Counted from the first letter of the stretch, positions 10,085-21,320 are shown. The stretch is DNA of 64,000 bases from Panulirus ornatus (GCF_036320965.1 NC_092287.1:10345297-10409296); one strand, 5' to 3'. A program made the numbers and translations. The notes: generated from the sequence alone by a model not told the origin.

Positions 10085-10700
10085 ACGGTGATGTTAGACT
10101 TCAATGTAATGTATACAAATGCCGATGGATGAGATGTTAATGGTAAAGAGCTGAAATCCAAGGATCGTACTGAGGGAAAGTTACACTAGCTATTGTTGGC
10201 GATGTGGAAAGAAAGCTGACAAGACATAAGATCATACCCATTCTGCCCACTTGGGGTTCTATTATGAGAAGGAGGGAAAGACAGAGCAAAGGAGGAGTAT
10301 CATCTCTCTTGATAAAAGACAGTAATAAACGTCAAGAAGTAGCGAAAGATGGCCATTGCAGACGACACATGATGAGTAAAGTAATCGTAGGAAAGAAGTG
10401 CATAGTGGTGTCCATTTTAATCCCCCAGATACCTTTAACGATCCAGAGGCAAAGAAATGCTACGATCATAACAAAGGAACAGTCAGGACGATACATGAAT
10501 CAGTAAAACACACATTTCTTACAGCTGGTAAAGTGCTAATAATGGGAGATTTCAATTATCAAGAGACAAAGTAGAGCGAGAGGGACTGAGTTATCTTAGT
10601 TACGAGGAGTTATGTAGACTCAAGCTTTTAAGGGCGTATGCTAGAATGGCAGTGATCATTCTGGAATGAAAGGAGACGAGACACCATCATTCCCAGGTCT
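10085..10700 (+). pseudogene. CR1/Jockey-like LINE endonuclease relic
   Basis: Decayed APE-type endonuclease domain. With frameshifts, the plus strand shows an NADG block near 10118 (compare YTNAD at the start of many CR1 endonucleases), a KGGVSSLLIKDS block at 10289-10324 (compare KGGGVALLIKD) and KVLIMGDFNYQE at 10529-10564, where GDFN is the conserved catalytic block. Several stops and at least one frameshift interrupt it. The same frame is open for 100 codons at 10204-10506, which is the best preserved part. The family is inferred from motif spacing. Confidence 0.72.
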
Positions 10701-11040
10701 GTCGTATGTCAGTCTATATGTATGTCTTCCAATATGAACCACAGTGTGAAGAAACAGTATCAGAGACACCGTGAGATGAAGACCCACTCAAAATGGCAGG
10801 AAGGAGGCTGACAATGAGGGAAATGAGAAGCTGTGTTGGAGGAGCGTTTTTCATGCCTCTTCTTGATCGAGGAGACCTGTAGAGGGAACATGTCAATATC
10901 ATGACGAACCCAGATCTTCTCTGTCCATTCGTTACCCTTATCTTTCTGAAGCAAAATCTTATAACTTCTTAAGTTATTCTGTGACAACAAGGGATCAGCG
11001 TCCACATAAAAGAACCCCGTGTATAGAAAATGGGCTATCG
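10701..11040. other. Unassigned sequence between endonuclease relic and minisatellite
   Basis: May be the downstream part of the same LINE relic. No motif is clear enough to say so. Confidence 0.4.
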
Positions 11041-11350
11041 TACCTCCATAATAGATTACCGTGTATCCTTGATAGACCACTGGGCCTCCATAATGAACCA
11101 CCGGGCCTCCATGATAGACCACTGGGCCTCCATAATGAACCACCGGGCCTCCATTATAGACCACCTGGCCTCCATAATGAACCTTCGGGCTTCCATGATA
11201 GACCACCTGGCCTCCATAATGAACCACCGGGCCTCCATGATAGACCACTGAGCCTCCATAATGAACCTCCGGGCCTCCATGATAGACCACTGGGCCTCCA
11301 TAATGCGCCTCCGGGCCTCCATAATGAACCTCCGGGCCTCCATAATTCAT
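11041..11350. repeat. 21 bp minisatellite with 42 bp dimer structure
   Basis: Alternating monomers of the types GGCCTCCATAATGAACCACC and GGCCTCCATGATAGACCACT, so the higher-order period is 42. About 15 monomers. Because 21 is divisible by 3, all frames tend to stay open, and the apparent repeat proteins are artefacts. Confidence 0.93.
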
Positions 11351-11400
11351 AGTTTGATTATTACGAAATTTCAGGGTATCCCTTGAAGGAAGCTCACAGA

Positions 11401-14262
11401 GTACAAGTAACGCTGTGGTCTAATGGATGAAGGTACAAGGTGTACAAGTAACGCTATTAGCTATAACCAGGCGAAGGTACAAGGTGTACAAGTAACGCTA
11501 TTAGCTACAACCAGACGAAGGTACAAGGTGTACAAGTAACGCTATTAGCTACAACCAGACGAAGGTACAAGGTGTACAAGTAACGCTATTAGCTACAACC
11601 AGACGAAGGTACAAGGTGTACAAGTAACGCTATTAGCTACAACCAGACGAAGGTACAAGGTGTACAAGTAACGCTATCAGCTACAACCAGGCGAAGGTAC
11701 AAGGTGTACAAGTAACGCTATTAGCTATAACCAGGCGAAGGTACAAGGTGTACAAGTAACGCTATTAGCTATAACCAGACCAAGGTACAAGGTGTACAAG
11801 TAACGCTATTAGCTATAACCAGACCAAGGTACAAGGTGTACAAGTAACGCTATTAGCTATAACCAGGCGAAGGTACAAGGTGTACAAGTAACGCTATTAG
11901 CTATAACCAGACCAAGGTACAAGGTGTACAAGTAACGCTATTAGCTATAACCAGGCGAAGGTACAAGGTGTACAAGTAACGCTATTAGCTATAACCAGGC
12001 GAAGGTACAAGGTGTACAAGTAACGCTATTAGCTATAACCAGGCGAAGGTACAAGGTGTACAAGTAACGCTATTAGCTATAACCAGGCGAAGGTGCAAGG
12101 TGTACAAGTAACGCTATTAGCTATAACCAGGCGAAGGTACAAGGTGTACAAGTAACGCTATTAGCTACAACCAGACGAAGGTACAAGGTGTACAAGTAAC
12201 GCTATTAGCTATAACCAGGCGAAGGTACAAGGTGTACAAGTAACGCTATTAGCTATAACCAGGCGAAGGTACAAGGTGTACAAGTAACGCTATTAGCTAC
12301 AACCAGACGAAGGTACAAGGTGTACAAGTAACGCTATTAGCTACAACCAGACGAAGGTACAAGGTGTACAAGTAACGCTATTAGCTACAACCAGACGAAG
12401 GTACAAGGTGTACAAGTAACTCTTTTGTCTACGACCAGGTGAAGGTACAAGGTGTACAAGTAACGTTTTTGTCTACAACCAGGCGAAGGTACAAGGTGTA
12501 CAAGTAACTCTTTTGTCTACGACCAGGCGAAGGTACAAGGTGTACAAGTAACGCTTTTAGATACAACCAGGCGAAGGTACAAGGTGTACAAGTAACGCTT
12601 TTAGATACAACCAGGCGAAGGTACAAGGTGTACAAGTAACGCTATTAGCTACAACCAGGCGAAGGTACAAGGTGTACAAGTAACGCTTTTAGCTACAACC
12701 AGGCGAAGGTACAAGGTGTACAAGTAACGCTTTTAGCTACAACCAGGCGAAGGTACAAGGTGTACAAGTAAAGTTTTTGTCTACATCCAGAGGAAGGTAC
12801 AAGGTGTACAAGTAACGTTTTGTCTACAGCCAGAGGAGCGAAGGTACAAGGTGTACAAGTAACGTTTTTGTCTACAGCCAGAGGAACGAAGGTACAAGGT
12901 GTACAAGTAAGGTTTTTGTCTAAAGCCAGAGGAACGAAGGTACAAGGTGTACAAGTAACGTTTTTGTCTACAGCCAGAGGAACGAAGGTACAAGGTGTAC
13001 AAGTAACGTTTTTGTCTACAGCCAGACGAACGAAGGTACAAGGCGTACAAGTAACGTTTTTGTCTACAGCCAGAGGAACGAAGGTACAAGGTGTACAAGT
13101 AACGTTTTTGTCTACAGCCAGAGGAACGAAGGTACAAGGTGTACAAGTAACGTTTTTGTCTACAGCCAGACGAACGAAGGTACAAGGCGTACAAGTAACG
13201 TTTTTGTCTACAGCCAGAGGAACGAAGGTACAAGGCGTACAAGTAACGTTTTTGTCTACAGCCAGAGGAACGAAGGTACAAGGTGTACAAGTAACGTTTT
13301 TGTCTACAGCCAGACGAACGAAGGTACAAGGCGTACAAGTAACGTTTTTGTCTACATCCAGAGGAAGGTACAAGGTGTACAAGTAACGTTTTTGTACAAG
13401 GTGTACAAGTAACGTTTTTGTCTACATCCAGAGGAAGGTACAAGGTGTACAAGTAACGTTTTTGTCTACAGCCAGAGGAACGAAGGTACAAGGTGTACAA
13501 GTAACGTTTTTGTCTACAGCCAGAGGAAGGTACAAGGTGTACAAGTAACGTTTTGTCTACAGCTAGAGGAACGAAGGTACAAGGTGTACAAGTAACGTTT
13601 TTGTCTACAGCCAGAGGAACGAAGGTACAAGGTGTACAAGTAACGTTTTGTCTACAGCCAGAGGAGCGAAGGTACAAGGTGTACAAGTAACGTTTTTGTC
13701 TACATCCAGAGGAAGGTACAAGGTGTACAAGTAACGTTTTTGTCTACAGCCAGAGGAACGAAAGTACAAGGTGTACAAGTAACTGTTTTGTCTACGACCA
13801 GGTGAAGGTAGAAGGTGTACAAGTAACGTTTTTGTCTACATCCAGAGGAAGGTACAAGGTGTACAAGTAACGTTTTGTCTACGACCAGGTGAAGGTACAA
13901 GGTGTACAAGTAACGTTTTTGTCTACATCCAGAGGAAGGTACAAGGTGTACAAGTAACGTTTTTGTCTACATCCAGAGGAAGGTACAAGGTGTACAAGTA
14001 ACTGTTTTGTCTACGACCAGGTGAAGGTACAAGGTGTACAAGTAACGTTTTTGCCTACATCCAGAGGAAGGTACAAGGTGTACAAGTAACGTTTTTGTCT
14101 ACAGCCAGAGGAACGAAGGTACAAGGTGTACAAGTAACTGTTTTGTCTACGACCAGGTGAAGGTACAAGGTGTACAAGTAACGTTTTTGTCTACATCCAG
14201 AGGAAGGTATAAGGTGTACAAGTAACGTTTTTGTCTACAGCCAGAGGAACGAAGGTACAAGG
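11401..14262. repeat. 2.86 kb minisatellite, 44-48 bp units in subdomains
   Basis: Every unit has the core GGTACAAGGTGTACAAGTAA. Units at 11401-12420 are 44 bp and end in CGCTATTAGCTAYAACCAG. About 12420-12780 is transitional. From 12780 units carry CGTTTTTGTCTACAGCCAGAG (48 bp with GAACGAAG) mixed with a 44 bp CTACATCCAGAGGAAG type and a CTACGACCAGGTGAAG type. The invariant core contains GTACA-AGG-TGTAC, a 13-base inverted repeat. One shortened unit lies at about 13393. Open frames across it are by-products. Confidence 0.95.
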
Positions 14263-14449
14263 AGACGAGATACTTTAAAATAACCTTTGGAAGTGTTGAA
14301 GGCCTCTGGATATTCGGGCGAATATGGCTTATTCGTTGAAGAGCCAGCCATCCGCTGACTCACGGAACTTGATGATCCTCTTAAAGATACGTGATGCATC
14401 ACGAGATCCATGAATCGCAGAATAGTTTCCAAGGTGTTGTTATTTTAAG

Positions 14450-14531
14450 CTCATCGTAGCCTTGTGGTTAGGTTCCCTAGCTGGCTTCCACACAGGCAGT
14501 TCGATTCTCGGGGTATAGTGGTGAATAGCTT
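14450..14531 (+). mobile_element. tRNA-derived SINE head
   Basis: A-box-like TAGCCTTGTGG at 14457-14467 (one mismatch to TRGYNNARNGG) and a B box GTTCGATTC at 14499-14507, spaced 31 bases apart as in tRNA promoters. The cloverleaf is not complete, so this is not a tRNA gene. The body is replaced by a (CA)n tract. It could also be a decayed tRNA pseudogene. Confidence 0.6.
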
Positions 14532-14539
14532 ACACACAC

Positions 14540-14602
<63 letters not shown>
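14532..14602. repeat. (CA)n microsatellite
   Basis: CA run between the tRNA-like head and the next LINE copy. Confidence 0.95.
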
Positions 14603-14609
<7 letters not shown>

Positions 14610-15822
14610 GCTCTGTGGAAGGTATTAAGAATATATGGTGTGGGAGACAAGTTGTTAGAAGCAGTGAAAAGTTTTTATCAAGATGTAAGGCATGTGTACG
14701 TGTAGGAAGAGAGGAAAGTGATTGGTTCTCAGTGAATGTAAGTTTGCGGCAGGGGTGTGTGATGTCTCCATTGTTGTTTAATTTGTTTATGGATGGGGTT
14801 GTTAGGGAGGTGAATGCAAGAGCTTTGGAAAGAGGGGCAAGTATGAAGTCTGTTGTGGATGAGAGAGCTTGGGAAGGGAGTCAGTTGTTCGCTAATGATA
14901 CAGCGCTGGTGGCTGATTCGGGTGAGAAACTGCAGAAACTGGTGACTGAGTTTGGTAAAATGTGTGAAAGAAGAAAGCTGAGAGTAAATGTGAATAAGAG
15001 CAAGGTTATCTGGTACAGTAGGGTTGAAGGACAAGTCAATTGGGAGGTAAGTTTGAACGGAGAAAAACTGGAGGAAGTGAAGTGTTTTAGATATCTGGGA
15101 GTGGATTTGGCAGCGGATGGAACCATGAAAGCGGAAGTGTATCATAAGATGGGGGAGGGGGCGAAATTTCTGGGAGCTTTGAAAAATGTGTGAAAGTCGA
15201 GAACGTTATCTTGGAAAGCAAAAAATGGGTATGTTTGAAGGAATAGTGGTTCCAACAATGTTATATGGTTGCGAGGCGTGGGCTATAGATAAAGTTGTGC
15301 GGAGGAGGGTGGATGTGCCGGAAATGAGATGCTTTAGGGCAATATGTGGTGAGGTGGTTTGATCGAGTAAGTAATGAAAGGGTAAGAGAGATGTGTGGTA
15401 ATAAAAAGAGTGTGGTAGAGAGAGCAGAAGAGGGTGTTTTGAAATGGTTTGGTCACATGGAGAGAATGAGTGAGGAAAGATTGACAAAGAGGATATATGT
15501 GTCAGAGATGGAGGGAACGAGAAGTGGGAGATCAAATTGGAGGTGGAAGGATGGTGTGAAAAAGATTTTAAGTGATTGGGGCCTGAACATGCAGTAGGGT
15601 GAAAGGCGTGCAAGGAATAGAATGAATTGGAACGATGTGGCATACCGAGGTCGACGTGCTGTCAATGGATTGAACCAGGGCATGTGAAGCGTCTGGGGTA
15701 AACCATGGAAACTTTTGTGCGGCCTGGATGTGGAAAGGGAGCTGTGGTTTTGGTGCATTATACATGACAGCTAGAGACTGAGTGTGAACGAATGCGGCCT
15801 TTGTTGTCTTTTCCTAGCGCTA
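14603..15822 (+). mobile_element. RTE-like LINE copy, RT middle to 3' UTR
   Basis: 5'-truncated copy starting in RT just after motif A (ALWKVLRIYG region) and running through the C-terminal domain into the start of the 3' UTR. It stops at TAGCGCTA inside the inner tail motif, exactly where a minus-strand LINE copy begins. The missing 3' end shows that it was cut after insertion or joined by recombination. Confidence 0.88.
14615..15193 (+). pseudogene. RT C-terminal half of RTE-like LINE
   Basis: A 192-codon stretch with GREESDWFSV, QGCVMSPLLFN (motif B), ANDTALVADS (the catalytic FADD box reads ANDT after a one-codon loss, so the first aspartate is gone), LRVNVNKSKV and YLGVDLAADGT. It ends at a TGA that replaces the usual tryptophan codon of NVWKSRT. 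Downstream codons of the C-terminal domain continue at 15346-15597 after a two-base deletion, with GRSNWRWK visible. Confidence 0.82.
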
Positions 15823-16069
15823 TGATCCACTTCCGCTTCCATGGTTCCATCCGCTGCCAAATCCACTCCCAGATATCTAAAACACTTCACTTCCTCCAGC
15901 TTTTTTCCATTCAAACTTACCTCACAATTGACATGTCCCCCAACCCTACTGTACCAAATAACCTTTCTCTTATTCACGTTTTCTCTCAGCTTTCTTCTTT
16001 TACACACTTCACCAAACTCAGTCACCAGCTTCTGCAGTCTCTCATCCGAATCAACAACTGACGCACTTC

Positions 16070-16687
16070 TCAAGCCCTCTCATCCACAACAGACTTCATA
16101 CTTGCCCCTCTCTCCAAAACTCTTGCATTCACCTCCCTCACAACCCCATCTATAAACAAATGAAACAACCATGGAGACATCACATAGCCCTGCCGCAAAC
16201 CGACATTCACTGGGAACCACTCACTTTCCTCTCTTCCTACTCGTGCACATGCCTTACATCCACGATAAAAACTTTTCACTGCTTCTAGCATCTTACCTCT
16301 CACACCATATACTCTTAATACCTTCCACAGAGCATCTCTATCAACTCTATCATATGACTTCTCCAGATCCAAAAATACGACATAAAAATCCATCTGCTTT
16401 TCTAATTTCTCACATGCATTCTTCAAAGTAAACATTTGATCCACACATCCTTTACCACTTGTGAAACCACACTGCTTTTTCCTCGTCTGATGCTCTGTAC
16501 ATTCCTTCACCCTTTCAATCAATACTCTCCCATATAATTTCCCAGGAGTACTTAACAGACTTATACCTCTGCAGTTTGAGCACTCACCTTTGTTCCCTTT
16601 GCCTTTGTACAATGGCACTATGCATGCATTCCGCCAATACTCAGGCACTTCACCATGAACCATACAAACATTGAATATCCTCATCAA
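16070..16687 (-). pseudogene. RT fragment of RTE-like LINE
   Basis: 205 open codons from the RT fingers to motif B: CSNCRGISLLS, GFTSGKGCVDQ, FLDLEKSYDRVD (motif A, with the D kept) and QGYVMSPWLF (motif B, C-to-Y). The frame ends before the catalytic FADD box, because the following segment is shifted and partly deleted near 16050. Confidence 0.8.
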
Positions 16688-17523
16688 CCAGTCAACAATA
16701 CAGTCACCACCTTTTTTTAATTAATTCCACAGCAATACCATCCAAATCCGCCGCCTTGATGGCTTTCATCTTCCGCAAAGCTTTCACTACCTTTTCTCTG
16801 TTTACCAAATCATTTTCCCTGACCCTCTCACTTCGCAGACCACCTCGACCAAAACCCCCTATATCTGCCAGTCTATCATCAAACACATTCAACAAACCTT
16901 CAAAATACTCACTCCATCTCCCTCTCACTTCATTACTGCTTGTTTTACCTCCCCATTTGCCCCTTTCACAGATGTTCCCATTTGTTCTCTTGTCTTATGC
17001 ATTTTATTTACCGTCTTCCAAAACATCTTATTTTCCCTAAATTCTAATGATACTCTCTCATCCCAATTCTTGTTTGCCCTCTTTTTCACCTCTTGCACCT
17101 TTCTCTTGACCTCTTGCTTCTTTCTTTTATACATCTCCTAGTCATTTGCACTATTTCCCTGCAAAAAATCGTCCTTAAATACATCCTTAAATACATCCTT
17201 AAATTTCTTAAATACATCCCATTCCTCCCTCACTCCCGTTACGTCGTTGGCTCTCACCTTTTTCCATTATGTACTCAATCTCTCCTGGTACTTCCTCACA
17301 CAAGTCTGCTTTCCAAGCTCACTTACTCTCACCCCTTTCTTCACCCCAACATTCTCTCTTCTTTTCTGAAAACCTCTACATATCTTCACCTTCGCTTCCA
17401 CAATACAATCGTCAGACATCCCTCCAGTTGCCCCTCTCAGCACATTAACATCCAAAAGTCTCTCTTTCGCGCGCCTATCAATTAACATGTAATCCAATAA
17501 CGCTCTCTGGCCATCTCTCCTAC

Positions 17524-17820
17524 TTACATAAGTATACTTATATATGTATCTCTCTTTTTAAACCAGGTGTTCCCATTCACCAGTCCTTTTTCAGCACATG
17601 AATCTACAACCTCTTCACCATTTCCATTTACGCTGAACACCCTATGTATGCCAATTATACCCTCAACTGCCACATTACTCAGCTTTGTATTCAAATCACC
17701 CATCACTATAACCCGGTCTCGTGCATCAAAGCTACTAGCACACTCACTCAGCTGCTCCCAAAACACTTGCCTCTCATGATCTTTCTTCTCATGACCAGTT
17801 GCATAGGCACCAATAATCAC
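17524..17820 (-). pseudogene. APE-type endonuclease fragment of RTE-like LINE
   Basis: 98 codons with the best preserved N-terminal endonuclease blocks of the window: IIGAYATGHE, VFWEQL and VIVMGDLNTKLSN. GDLN is the catalytic block of APE-type retroelement endonucleases. The C-terminal SDH block follows in another frame at about 17400-17430 (GMSDDC, with the histidine replaced). This domain makes the nick that primes reverse transcription. Confidence 0.8.
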
Positions 17821-17880
17821 CCATCTCTCTCCATCTACTTTCAGTTTTACTCATATCAATCTAGAGTTTACTTTCTTACA

Positions 17881-17900
17881 GGGATATCTCCCCTATCCCC

Positions 17901-17903
<3 letters not shown>
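17881..17903 (-). mobile_element. 5'-end fragment of the SINE-like element
   Basis: Only the first ~20 bases of the element remain (TCTCCCCTATCCCCAGG on plus), followed by (TA)n. The fixed 5' boundary is kept, the rest is absent. Confidence 0.6.

Positions 17904-17984
<81 letters not shown>
17904..17984. repeat. (TA)n microsatellite
   Basis: Pure TA run of about 80 bases between the LINE/SINE-like block and the Penelope-like element. Confidence 0.95.
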
Positions 17985-17988
<4 letters not shown>

Positions 17989-18017
17989 AAGGTTCACAAT
18001 TTTGCCCAGGATCAAGT

Positions 18018-18252
18018 ATATTCCTATGAATCCACGGGGTAAATGAAACACGATAAGTTCCCAAGTGCACTATCGTGTAATAATCACATCATCAGGGGAG
18101 ATACAAGAAAGAAATATAAGTTAGTTGATATACAACGAAGAGACGTAACTAGGACGCCATTTGGTAAACAAATGGCGTCCTAGCTACGTCTCTTCGTTAT
18201 ATATCATCTGACTTATCGTGTTTCATTTCCCCTTGGACTCATAGGAATATAT
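18018..18252. repeat. PLE terminal repeats in hairpin arrangement
   Basis: A minus copy of the PLE 3' end meets a short plus copy at about 18165-18176. The centre reads AGGACGCCATTTG, a short loop, then CAAATGGCGTCCT, a perfect stem. The plus copy lacks the GATGATGTGATTA segment. Confidence 0.85.
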
Positions 18253-18342
18253 AGAGTTCAGTAGGTTCCATCACATATAAATTGTCAAAATGGATGGTTT
18301 CTTTATTAAGCCCTTCAGTGGGTAAGATCTAATTCTAATAAC

Positions 18343-19100
18343 ATGGACAATGTAGATTTAGTTAACAAGCTTAACAATATCTATGTTAATTTTTATTTCA
18401 AATTTATTAGTTTTGATGTTTCCTCATTTTCCACAAAAGTTCCAGTTGATGAATTTTTAGAATATTCATTTGATATTTTGGGTAATATTCATTTATCTGT
18501 TTCAAAGTCTGTGTATTTCATTTCAATGGAGATTATTATGCTAAAAAAAAAAAAAATAGTATGACAATGGGTAACCCTCTTTCACCTGTACTAAGTAATC
18601 TTTATAGAATTCTTTGAAACAAAATTACTCAAGGATATCTTACCTTCTAATTCAATTTGGTTTAGGTATGTAGATGATGTTCTTTGTGTCTGGCCAACAA
18701 AAGAAAATTTACAAATATTTCTCCCCTTACTTAACAATTTACTACCTTCCATCAAATTTACTGTAGATAATCAAAATAATGGTATGTTGCCATTTTTAGA
18801 TTGCATGATCCATATGCAAGGAAACAAGTTTAAGTTTAGCATATACAGAAAACTAACCAATATATGCTCATATATCCATTATCACTCATCTTGACAGAGT
18901 TAAATCATTATCATTTCAGTCTATGTTCCTTAGGGCATTACGTATTTGCTGTCCAGAATATATTGATGATGATTTTGAGAACATATATTCTATTGGATCT
19001 AAGTTAAAGTACAGTAGATCTTTCAATGATAAATTCCTTAATTTAGCAAAGAAATCATTTCATAGAGTTGAACCCAAACCTCCCATTGACACCTAGAATC
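18343..19100 (+). pseudogene. PLE reverse transcriptase relic
   Basis: Translated with frameshifts, it shows an FDVSSFSTKVPVDE block (motif A region; the usual form is SLFTNVP), a GNPLSPVLSNL-like motif B near 18570, and an intact catalytic FRYVDDVL at 18661-18684, where YVDD occupies 18667-18678. NGMLPFLDC and FSIYRKLTN blocks follow. A poly-A run at 18541-18555 breaks the frame. The N-terminal RT part is missing. Confidence 0.82.
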
Positions 19101-19132
19101 TTTTAGTTGTCCCTTTTAATAATGATATCACT

Positions 19133-19432
19133 TTGCTTCCCAGGTTCCTTAAATCCTTTAATGTAAATGTTGCCTTTAGCAACAATAATACTATAAAGAA
19201 TATCTTAATCAGGAACTCACCAGAAAATTCTCCTGGGTGCATCTATAAAGTGCCATACAGAAATTGTGATGTGTTCTATGTTGGACAGACTGGTAAGGAT
19301 CTTTCTGTTAGATTTAAGCAACATAGATATAGTACAAGAACGGGACAAGAATCAAATGCCATCTTCAAACACGTTAAAAAATATGATCATTGTAATGACT
19401 GGAGTAATGCCATCTCAGTTATTAACACTTAA
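19133..19432 (+). pseudogene. GIY-YIG endonuclease domain of PLE
   Basis: A 99-codon stretch with GCIYKVPYRNCDVFYVGQT: GCIY is the GIY-like half and FYVGQT the YIG-like half of the nuclease core. RFKQHR and NAIFKHV follow, as in PLE endonucleases, which cut target DNA for priming. The frame ends at a TAA at 19432, and related sequence continues in another frame to about 19550. Its position directly downstream of RT supports the PLE call. Confidence 0.85.
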
Positions 19433-19770
19433 CTCCAGTACCACGAGAAATATCATTGATTCTTCTATTATTAAATATACAAAGAATTATAATCTTGATA
19501 TTAGTGATGGTCTTACAAATTGGATAACTATATTGTTGATAAAATTTGTAGACAGTTCACCTTCTTGTTCACATCATAAGTTTATGATACGCTCGTTGTC
19601 TGTCTTGGAAAATCGCATGTTCACCAAATGGCGTCCTAGCTACGTCTCTTCGTTGCATATCAACTGACTGTTATATTCCTCTCTTGCGTCTCCCCTGATG
19701 ATGTGATTATCACACGAAAGTGCACTTGGGAACTTATCGTGTTTCATTTTCCCCATGGACTTTGAGGAAT

Positions 19771-19774
<4 letters not shown>

Positions 19775-19858
<84 letters not shown>
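19775..19858. repeat. (TA)n microsatellite
   Basis: TA run joining the PLE 3' end to a LINE 3' end. Confidence 0.95.
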
Positions 19859-19860
<2 letters not shown>

Positions 19861-19995
19861 ACTTTGTCGTTGTCTCCCGCGTTAGCGAGGTAGCGCAAGG
19901 AAACAGACGAAAGAATGGCCCAACCCACCCACATACACATGTATATACGTATGCGTCCTCACACGCACATATACATACCTATACATCTCAATATA

Positions 19996-20077
<82 letters not shown>

Positions 20078-21063
20078 ATTCATGCTGTCTGCCCTTATTC
20101 ATTCCAGTCCCCACCCCACAACAAATGAAATGAAAACTTTCCTCTCTTCCTACACGTACACATGCCTTACATCCTCGATAAAAACTTTTCACTGCTTCTA
20201 ACAACTTTCCTTCCACACCATATATTCTTGATACCTTCCACAGAGCATATCTATCAACTCCATCATATGCCTTCTCCGGATCCATTTGCTTTTCTAAGTA
20301 TTTCTCACATACATTTTTCAGTGCAAACACCTAATCCACACATCTTTTACCACTTCTGAAACCACACTGCTCTTCCCCAATCTGATGCTCTGTACCTGCC
20401 TTCACCCTCTCAATCAATACCCTCCCATATAATTTCCCAGGAATACTCAACAAGCTTATACCTCTGTAATTTGAGCACTCACTCTTATCCCCTTTGCCTT
20501 TGTACAATGTCACTATGCATGCATTCCTCCAATCCTCAGGCACCTCACCATGAGTCATACATACATTAAATAACCTTACCAACCAGTCAATAATACAGTC
20601 ACCCCCTTTTTTGATAAATTCCACTGCAATACCATCATAACCCGCTGCCTTGCCGGCTTTCATCTCCCGCAAAGCTTTTACTACCTCTCCTCTGTTTACC
20701 AAATCATTCTCTTTAACCCTCTCACTTTGCACACCACCTCGACCAAAACACCCTATTATATCTGCCCATTTGCCTCTTCACTGATGTTCCTATTTGTTCC
20801 CTTACGCACTTTATTTACCTCCTTCCAAAACATCTTTTTATTCTCCCTAAAATCTAATGATACTCACTCACCCCAACTCTCATTTCCCCTCTTTTTTGCC
20901 TCTTGCGCCTTTTTCTTGACTTCCTGCTCTCTTTTATACTTCCTATTTCTTTTATACATCTCCCAGTCATCTGCATTATTTCACTGCAAAAATCGTCCAA
21001 ATGCCTCTCTTCTCTTTCACTAATAATTTTGCTTCTTCATCCCACCACTCACTACCCTTTTTG
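19859..21063 (-). mobile_element. RTE-like LINE copy with internal deletions
   Basis: The long-form 3' UTR starts at 19859. Its natural TATATATA segment has expanded to a ~83 base TA run at 19991-20073. Near 20137 the UTR joins straight to RT coding sequence, so the whole C-terminal domain and catalytic box are deleted. RT fingers follow (open codons at 20331-20732 with NYRGISLLS and GFRSGKRCVD). A second deletion lies near 20760. The copy ends at 21063 in the region upstream of the linker. Confidence 0.83.

Positions 21064-21147
<84 letters not shown>
21064..21147. repeat. (TA)n microsatellite
   Basis: TA run with one GTA interruption between two minus-strand LINE pieces. Confidence 0.95.
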
Positions 21148-21152
<5 letters not shown>

Positions 21153-21316
21153 TTTTACTTTTTTCACTGTCTCCCGCGTTAGCGAGGTAGCGCAACGAAA
21201 CAGAGGAAAGAATGGCCCAACCCACCCACATACACATGTATATACATACATACACGTCCACACACCCAAATATACAAACCTATACATCTCAACGTATACA
21301 TATACATACACACTCA

Positions 21317-21320
<4 letters not shown>
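21148..21320 (-). mobile_element. RTE-like LINE 3' end only
   Basis: Terminal ~170 bases of the long-form 3' UTR with tail motif CCCGCGTTAGCGAGGTAGCG. It ends where the UTR's own TATA segment has expanded into the next TA run. Confidence 0.85.

Larger units (their letters stand above)
15823..17880 (-). mobile_element. RTE-like LINE copy, endonuclease to RT, 3'-truncated
   Basis: Minus-strand copy in sense order: endonuclease with GDLN and SDH blocks (about 17880-17290), linker, RT, ending at the ADGTMEAEVDH region at 15823. The C-terminal domain and 3' UTR are absent, unlike ordinary 5'-truncated LINEs. It abuts the plus-strand copy head to head. A short triplicated TACATCCTTAAA stretch lies at 17178-17212. 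Numerous frameshifts are present. Confidence 0.85.
17985..19774 (+). mobile_element. Penelope-like element (PLE) with inverted terminal segment
   Basis: The coding order is RT then GIY-YIG endonuclease, the hallmark of Penelope-like elements. The 3' end (about 19618-19774, with CCTGATGATGTGATTA and CGTGTTTCATTTTCCCC) recurs at the left edge in inverted orientation (about 18018-18176) and again as a short direct copy with an internal deletion (about 18164-18252). This matches the rearranged pseudo-LTR structure known for PLEs. The reading frame is broken by several frameshifts and stops, so the copy is dead. Confidence 0.88.

Noticed and set aside
10760..11350. 196-codon HYGGP repeat protein on the minus strand resembling a silk or cuticle protein
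   Set aside because: The repeat part is the 21/42 bp minisatellite. The non-repeat tail overlaps the antisense of a LINE endonuclease relic flank.
12693..13686. Open frames of 229-301 codons with Cys/Thr/Pro repeats
   Set aside because: By-product of 48 bp (3 x 16) minisatellite units. They switch frame where 44 bp units occur.
11401..14262. CRISPR-like array of repeats and spacers
   Set aside because: Variation between cores is itself repeated and the genome is eukaryotic. Units are tandem minisatellite copies and there are no unique spacers and no cas genes.
14603..17880. Single LINE rearranged by twin priming
   Set aside because: The plus and minus parts overlap in consensus by several hundred bases of RT and the order is wrong for twin priming (3' part first, inverted 5' part second). 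Two separate copies fit better.
17904..17984. Tyr-Ile repeat peptides at this and other (TA)n tracts
   Set aside because: Translation of TA dinucleotides, no coding signal.
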